Shown here piece after piece: positions 59,268-64,000 of a stretch of DNA of 64,000 nt (within the stretch, counting starts at the first letter, position 1; every line of letters begins with the position of its first letter). A program made the translations under genes and the position numbers. The notes beneath the pieces were generated by a model. The model did not search any database, was not told where the DNA came from, and was given only the letters and a program-made list of their open reading frames with translations. Origin of the DNA: Celeribacter persicus (GTDB taxonomy: Bacteria > Pseudomonadota > Alphaproteobacteria > Rhodobacterales > Rhodobacteraceae); contig NZ_QAOH01000003.1 in assembly GCF_003050785.1 (NCBI RefSeq), positions 248,001 to 312,000 on the forward strand, written 5' to 3'.

Positions 59268-59701
59268 TCAAGCCTGTTCTCATAACCGCCTGCCTCTGGC
59301 TGACCGCCACCCCGGCTCTTGCCGATACGGTCGCGGCCGCGCGAACCATTCGCGCCCAAACCATCCTTGCGCCGACGGATCTGACCATGATCGCCGGTGA
59401 CGTGCCCGGTGCCATCAACTCGCTCGACGAAGCGGTCGGCCTGGAGGCCCGTGTGATGCTTTACACGGGTCGGCCGATTTCCACGTCAGACATCGGGCCG
59501 GCGGCCATCGTCGAACGCAATCAGATCGTCGTGTTGCGCTACAGCCATGGTGGACTTTCGATTTCCGTGGACGGGCGGGCACTCGACCGGGCCGGGGCTG
59601 GCGATGTCGTCCGTGTCATGAACCTCTCTTCCAAAACAACCGTGTCCGGCGTGGTCGCGCCGGATGGGTCCATCCAGGTCGGCGGGCTTGCCGCTCAGTA
59701 A
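59264..59701 (+). CDS. flgA: P-ring assembly chaperone FlgA
   Basis: 145 residues with a signal peptide cleaved near ALA-DTV and a SAF/beta-clip domain (VARTIRAQTILAPTDLT, VYTGRPISTSDI-type LYTGRPISTSDIGP, VRVMNLSSKTTVSGVV). This short form is usual in alphaproteobacteria. It acts in the periplasm on P-ring assembly. Confidence 0.9.
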   Translation: MIKPVLITACLWLTATPALADTVAAARTIRAQTILAPTDLTMIAGDVPGAINSLDEAVGLEARVMLYTGRPISTSDIGPAAIVERNQIVVLRYSHGGLSISVDGRALDRAGAGDVVRVMNLSSKTTVSGVVAPDGSIQVGGLAAQ

Positions 59702-59713
59702 TCAGGATTTGTC

Positions 59714-60439
59714 ATGCGTCTTCACCTCATGCTCCCCGCCCTTTTCGTCCTCTCCGCCTGCACCGATCTCAAGGAGGTTGGGCGTCTGCCAGAGTTTACC
59801 CCGATCCAAAGCTCGGCCGAGACTGCGGCCATGCGCAACCCCTCTCTTCCGGAACAGATCGTAAGTCGCAGTCCTTCGGATGCGGCCTCGCTCTGGAACG
59901 CCTCGCGGCAATCGCTTCTCGGCGATCGTCGCGCCATCGAACGGGGCGATATTCTCACAGTTGTCATCGAGATCGACGACAGTGCGGAAATGTCGAATAC
60001 TTCGAGCCGCGGACGCTCAGGCTCCGAAACGATGGGGATTTCTTCCCTCTTCGGCATTCCCGAACGGATCAACCAAGTGCTTCCCGATGGTGCCAGCCTG
60101 GAGTCTGCCGTCGGAACCAATTCCAGCTCGTCGTCGTCCGGCAACGGCAGTGTGAAGCGCAACGAAAAACTCGAACTGATGGTCGCCGCGACCATCGTCG
60201 ATGTGCTGCCCAACGGTGTGCTGCACATTCAGGGTTCCCAGGAGGTGCGCGTGAACTACGAGATTCGCGAACTTCTGGTCGAAGGCTACGTACGGCCCGA
60301 AGACATTTCGCGCCAGAACGAGATCACCTATGACAAGATCGCCTCAGCCCGGATTTCCTATGGTGGGCGCGGTCAAATCACCCAAGTGCAACAACCGCGC
60401 TATGGCCAACAAATCGCCGATATCGTCCTGCCGTTCTGA
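59714..60439 (+). CDS. flgH: Flagellar L-ring protein FlgH
   Basis: 241-residue outer-membrane lipoprotein with lipobox LSAC (cysteine near residue 16). It contains SLWNASRQSLLGDRRAIERGDILTV and the family segment GVLHIQGSQEVRVNYEIREL (in part), and ends in YGGRGQITQVQQPRYGQQIADIVLPF. Forms the L ring. Confidence 0.95.
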   Translation: MRLHLMLPALFVLSACTDLKEVGRLPEFTPIQSSAETAAMRNPSLPEQIVSRSPSDAASLWNASRQSLLGDRRAIERGDILTVVIEIDDSAEMSNTSSRGRSGSETMGISSLFGIPERINQVLPDGASLESAVGTNSSSSSSGNGSVKRNEKLELMVAATIVDVLPNGVLHIQGSQEVRVNYEIRELLVEGYVRPEDISRQNEITYDKIASARISYGGRGQITQVQQPRYGQQIADIVLPF

Positions 60440-60450
60440 GGAATCGTGCC

Positions 60451-60972
60451 ATGATCAAGAAGCTTCTTCCCCTTTTTCTGGCAGTGATCGGTCTCGGCGC
60501 GGGGATCGGTGGCGGGCTGATGCTCCGTCCCGAACCGCAAGAAGTCGTCGAGATCAATCCCTGTGGCGATGTGCCTGCGACGGACGCGGCACATGATCCG
60601 CATGCCGCGACGCATGAACCCGGCGAAGAAGACCCCGAACATACCACGTTCGAGTATGTCAAACTGAACAACCAGTTCGTGATCCCCGATCTCGAAGCCG
60701 GGCGCGTCGTGTCAATGGTGGTGCTCTCGCTCAGTCTCGAAGCCCGAACGGGTTCCAGGGAAAGCATCTATGCGCGAGAGCCGAAACTGCGGGATGTGTT
60801 ACTTCAGGTCATGTTCGATCACGCGAATTCAGGTGGGTTCAAAGACGATTTCACGGACAGTGTCACGATGAACGCTTTGCGCCATGCGCTTCTGGAAGCG
60901 GCACAGGCCACTCTCGGACCGGAGATCAACGACGTTCTGGTGATCGACATCGTGCGTCAGGATATGAGCTGA
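60451..60972 (+). CDS. fliL: Flagellar basal body-associated protein FliL
   Basis: 173 residues with a single N-terminal membrane helix (LLPLFLAVIGLGAGIGGGLM) and a periplasmic domain containing FEYVKLNNQFVIPDLEAGRVVSMVVLSLSLE (in parts), which identifies a FliL-type protein near the motor. It is the last gene of the plus-strand flg operon and converges on the next gene. Confidence 0.82.
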   Translation: MIKKLLPLFLAVIGLGAGIGGGLMLRPEPQEVVEINPCGDVPATDAAHDPHAATHEPGEEDPEHTTFEYVKLNNQFVIPDLEAGRVVSMVVLSLSLEARTGSRESIYAREPKLRDVLLQVMFDHANSGGFKDDFTDSVTMNALRHALLEAAQATLGPEINDVLVIDIVRQDMS

Positions 60973-61003
60973 GACCGGGCATCACCAAAAGCACTCCTTT
61001 CGC

Positions 61004-61372
61004 TCAACGCTTGAGATCATCGCGCTCGGCCAACCGGTCGAGCGCGTCTTTTTTGCCAAAGGCCCTGCGCGTCCGTTCCAGTTGCGTTTCCCGACGCGCG
61101 GCGAGTTTGGCAAGCGCCATCATGGCTTTGCGCTTTTCATGTTTCGCCCATGTTTCCCAGGCACGATCCGTCCCCATCAGGCTCGACATATCGAATTCCT
61201 CTGCTGCGGCGAGCGCCGTGGCACGATCATGTCGAGCCTGATCAATCTCATGCACTCGCGCACGGAACGGTTCCTCTTCCCGTTTGATCACAGCCAGATG
61301 CGCCAACTCCGCGTTGAATGCCAGCGCTGAGACCTCCTTGAGACGCTTCAACTGTTCCCGCCTCTTCGACAT
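61004..61372 (-). CDS. Small coiled-coil flagellar-locus protein, possibly FliJ-like
   Basis: 122 residues, almost entirely charged helix (KRREQLKRLKEVSALAFNAEL ... RRETQLERTRRAFGKK). The composition and place right after flhB suggest a FliJ-like export coupling protein, but I see no firm family motif. The start ATG at 61372 is 2 bp from the flhB stop. Confidence 0.6.
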   Translation of the reverse strand: MSKRREQLKRLKEVSALAFNAELAHLAVIKREEEPFRARVHEIDQARHDRATALAAAEEFDMSSLMGTDRAWETWAKHEKRKAMMALAKLAARRETQLERTRRAFGKKDALDRLAERDDLKR

Positions 61373-61374
61373 GC

Positions 61375-62466
61375 TTATTTCCCAAACTGGTTTTTCATTT
61401 TCTGACGCATCTGCTCGGCAAAGCGGATTGAGGCCGCAACCGCGCGGTAATGCTCGGGCAGAATCTGCTCACCGAGTTCGACCGTCGCATAAAGCGCACG
61501 GGCCGTCGGCGGATCACGGTGAATGGGGATGCTGTTTTCATTGGCCACTTCGCGAATACGCGCCGCAATCTCATCGACCCCTTTCGCCACACAGACCGGC
61601 GCACCGCCCACCATACGATCCCATTTAAGCACCACCGCGTAATGCGTCGGGTTCACGATCACCACATCCGCCTTCGGCACTTCGGCGAGCATCTGGTTCA
61701 TCACGATTTCAAAGCCCTTCTGGCGCCGCTTCTGTTTGAAATGCGGATCGCCTTCCTGCTCCTTCGCCTCGTCGGTGAGTTCCTTGCGGGTCATGCGGTG
61801 CTTGCGGATATGCTCGTTGTGCTGGAACAGATAATCCACAGCGCCGATAACCAGAGAAATCATCAACACGATCAGCATGAAACCCACGACCAGATCGACT
61901 AGGGTTGCCGCCACCAGCCCGGGACTGAACGACATGGTGGACATGATTTCAGGAAGCTTGGCGTAGAGATAGACCCCAAGAACAACCGAATAGATCGTCA
62001 ATTTGAAAAAACTCTTGGCAAATTCGAAAAGCCCGGAGCGACCGAATTTGTTTTTGGCGTTGGAAACAGGCGAGATTTTCGAAAGTTTCGGCTCAAGTTT
62101 GGAGGTCGCGAAAATCATCGAGCGGGTCGCGAAAATCACAACGAGCGCCATAGCGGCGGGGATGGCGAACCACGGCAAAAGCCCCACGCCGACGGTTTGC
62201 ATCAGACCCATCGCCCAAGGTTCGGCAGAACCTTCGAACCAAGCCTCCGCATTCAGATCCGCATTGCCCAGCATGAATTGAAGCACGGTGCCCATCTTTT
62301 GCAGGCTGCCAGCCCCAAAAGCCATCGCTACCACGATGAAGCCGAAATAAGAGGCCGTCGTGATCAGATCGGTCGAACGCGGAATTTCACCCTTTTTGCG
62401 CGCATCATCGAGGCGTTTCTGTGAAGGCTCATATTGCTTGTCACTGTCGTCATCGCCCTCCGCCAT
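61375..62466 (-). CDS. flhB: Flagellar export protein FlhB
   Basis: 363 residues with about four membrane helices and a cytoplasmic C-terminal domain carrying the autocleavage motif NPTH (VVIVNPTHYAVVLKW). Cleavage there lets FliK switch export from hook to filament subunits. The N-terminal part begins DDSDKQYEPSQKRLDDARKKGEIPRSTDL. Overlaps fliR by one base. Confidence 0.96.
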   Translation of the reverse strand: MAEGDDDSDKQYEPSQKRLDDARKKGEIPRSTDLITTASYFGFIVVAMAFGAGSLQKMGTVLQFMLGNADLNAEAWFEGSAEPWAMGLMQTVGVGLLPWFAIPAAMALVVIFATRSMIFATSKLEPKLSKISPVSNAKNKFGRSGLFEFAKSFFKLTIYSVVLGVYLYAKLPEIMSTMSFSPGLVAATLVDLVVGFMLIVLMISLVIGAVDYLFQHNEHIRKHRMTRKELTDEAKEQEGDPHFKQKRRQKGFEIVMNQMLAEVPKADVVIVNPTHYAVVLKWDRMVGGAPVCVAKGVDEIAARIREVANENSIPIHRDPPTARALYATVELGEQILPEHYRAVAASIRFAEQMRQKMKNQFGK

Positions 62467-63242
62467 CAGTCCACTCCGAACGGATCAAGCAGCAACCCGG
62501 CAAAACCGAAGCGCCAGACTTCGAGGAGGATAGGTGTCGTGGCAAAGAGCAACAACAAGCCCCCAAGTGTGATCGCAGGCGCCCCCACGAAGGCCACCAT
62601 GAGGGACGGCATGGCCCGGTTGATGACACCGAGCGCGACATTGTAGATCAGCGAAGCGATGACGAAGGGGGCGGCGAAACTGAAGGACAGGGCAAAGGCC
62701 GACGAAATATGGTTGACGCCCCAGATCATCACGTCTTCGGGCGGCACGAACAGACCGGCAGGGAAGTAGTCATAGGACAGGATCAACATCTCGGCGACCC
62801 GCACATGCAGGTTCATCATCACCGCCAATGCCAGACCTGCGACAAGGAACAAATGACCAATAGCCGGCTGCGCTTCGACAGAGCCGCCGCCGAGAATTTG
62901 GGACAGGGAGGTGGATTGCGCCACCATCGTGCCCGCAATCTGTAGCACCATGATAAAGAGGCGCAGAACGAGACCGAGAAGCAAACCCGCGATGACTTCG
63001 GTCGCGAGACCACGCATGAGGCCCGACGTGGTGGAGACAAACTCCTGAAGTTCTCCCGCCACAGCCGGAAAGACAATTGCCGTAAAAGCGATGGCCAGAA
63101 CGAGACGCACGCGTTCCGGGATCGAACGCTCTCCAAACGCGGGCAAGATCGCCATCATGGCCCCGACACGCAGAAAGACAAGGAAAGCCAGAGTAAGATT
63201 GCGCTGCGCCAAACCCATCAATTCCGCCAGCACATCCGTCAT
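62466..63242 (-). CDS. fliR: Flagellar export gate protein FliR
   Basis: 258-residue protein with about six membrane helices, starting MTDVLAELMGLAQRNLTLAFLVFLRVGAMMAILPAFG (in parts), with GEFIGLS-like LATEVIAGLLLGLVLRLFIMV, as in FliR. Its start overlaps the flhA stop by 4 bp. Confidence 0.93.
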   Translation of the reverse strand: MTDVLAELMGLAQRNLTLAFLVFLRVGAMMAILPAFGERSIPERVRLVLAIAFTAIVFPAVAGELQEFVSTTSGLMRGLATEVIAGLLLGLVLRLFIMVLQIAGTMVAQSTSLSQILGGGSVEAQPAIGHLFLVAGLALAVMMNLHVRVAEMLILSYDYFPAGLFVPPEDVMIWGVNHISSAFALSFSFAAPFVIASLIYNVALGVINRAMPSLMVAFVGAPAITLGGLLLLFATTPILLEVWRFGFAGLLLDPFGVD

Positions 63243-64000
63243 ACCGGCACCAATCCGACGAGAGAGGGTTTGGCATCGGTTCCGATTTCCTCGAACGAAT
63301 AGACCGGGTTCTGGATGCCCTGAGCCGACAACACCGTGCGCAGGAACCGTCGGCGGCGGGTTGAGGTCACAATCCCCGGATAGATACCGCTTTCTCCGGC
63401 TTTGGCAATCTTGTCCGCCATAGTTTTCGCAAGCCGGTTAAATTGGTCTGGAGGGAGGGCAATATCGGAATGACCGCGTTCGCCATCAATCTGATAGGTC
63501 GAAAAGCGATCCTCCCATTCCGGCGCGAGCTGCAAAAGCGGAAGCGTGCCATCGTCGCGCTTGATCTCGGAAATCAACTGGAATCCAAGACGTTGGCGCA
63601 CATGTTCGCAAATCGATTCCGCGGTCGCATGTGCGCCCCGCGCCTCGGAGATAGATTCGAGGATCAGCGCCATATTGCGGATCGACACCCGTTCCTCAAG
63701 CAAAAGGCGCAGAACCGACAGCAAGAGATCCATCGGCACCCGGTCCGGAACAAGCTCGTTGAGCAATTTCTGATTGGCTTCTCCGCGCGCCTTGTCGGTG
63801 AGGTTCGTCATTTCATCGAGCAGTCGACGCAGGGACTTCATTGTCAGAAGACGCGGGAAATTCCGTTTGATCACCTCAAGAAGATGGGTCGCAAGCACTT
63901 CGGTCGCACCGACCACGGTACTGCCCATCAAGGCGGCCTCCTCCTTTTGAGACGGGTTGATCCAGCGGGCGGGCGCTCCGTAGACGGGTTCCACCACGTC
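63239..64000 (-). CDS. flhA: Flagellar export gate protein FlhA, C-terminal end (partial)
   Basis: Only the last about 253 residues are inside the window; the N-terminal membrane part lies beyond the right edge. The segment contains VGATEVLATHLLEVIKRNFPRLLTMKS, the dense helical cytoplasmic domain typical of FlhA, and LLLEERVSIRNMALILESI, with a family-like PVLS-type region. It heads a minus-strand flhA-fliR-flhB-fliJ-like operon. Confidence 0.92.
   Translation of the reverse strand, partial: DVVEPVYGAPARWINPSQKEEAALMGSTVVGATEVLATHLLEVIKRNFPRLLTMKSLRRLLDEMTNLTDKARGEANQKLLNELVPDRVPMDLLLSVLRLLLEERVSIRNMALILESISEARGAHATAESICEHVRQRLGFQLISEIKRDDGTLPLLQLAPEWEDRFSTYQIDGERGHSDIALPPDQFNRLAKTMADKIAKAGESGIYPGIVTSTRRRRFLRTVLSAQGIQNPVYSFEEIGTDAKPSLVGLVPV

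Overview
The window is about 64 kb of GC-rich DNA from an alphaproteobacterium, most likely a marine member of the Roseobacter group (Rhodobacterales). The evidence is the dnaA-dnaN-recF-gyrB block next to rpsT, the mutM/ubiE/ubiB arrangement, an alphaproteobacterial flagellar set with flaF, flbT and a DUF1217 protein, GANTC and CtrA-like motifs, and the protein sequences themselves. No rRNA, tRNA, insertion sequence, prophage or CRISPR array was recognised.

Layout. (1) 1-9.5 kb: end of serC, serA (serine synthesis), glutathione-dependent formaldehyde oxidation (frmA-fghA), a metallophosphoesterase, a hybrid histidine kinase, recQ and a YggT protein. (2) 9.6-14.2 kb: a thioesterase-like protein, then an overlapping trio (UMF1 transporter, murein endopeptidase MepA, esterase-like/phytase-fold secreted protein), then a queuosine-precursor transporter behind a probable preQ1-I riboswitch. 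(3) 14.2-15.9 kb: a short terminated leader holding a 16-nt complement to the 16S rRNA 3' end and an 18-codon ORF, then the ribosome-rescue gene arfB, then an AT-rich orphan gene for a STAS-like/GHKL ATPase protein that looks acquired. (4) 15.9-21.7 kb: NAD salvage (pncB, pncA) around a SulP transporter, a DegP/Q-type protease and trhO. (5) 21.8-34.6 kb: a 1039-residue RTX protein, then a capsule-type polysaccharide locus with five glycosyltransferases, a sulfotransferase, an unknown protein, and KpsE, KpsT and divergent KpsM export components. (6) 34.6-43.1 kb: replication genes gyrB, recF, dnaN, dnaA and rpsT, with two small guest genes between recF and gyrB and a 775-bp gene-free dnaA-rpsT interval that has origin-like features. 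(7) 43.3-48.2 kb: enoyl-CoA hydratase, mutM, ubiE-ubiB and a phosphotransferase. (8) 48.2-64 kb: a flagellar cluster covering hook and rod, flagellin and its post-transcriptional regulators, the export ATPase and the export gate, cut off inside flhA.

How it fits together. The surface-related regions (RTX protein, probably sulfated capsule, flagellum) are next to core replication and housekeeping genes. Motifs close to the CtrA consensus (TTAA-N7-TTAA) lie upstream of flgB, kpsE/kpsM and the hybrid kinase gene, and GANTC sites cluster upstream of dnaA, so cell-cycle-type control may link motility, surface and replication. The most unusual feature is the leader in front of arfB. The preQ1 switch, the orphan STAS/GHKL gene and the higher-order repeats of the RTX protein are the next most interesting.
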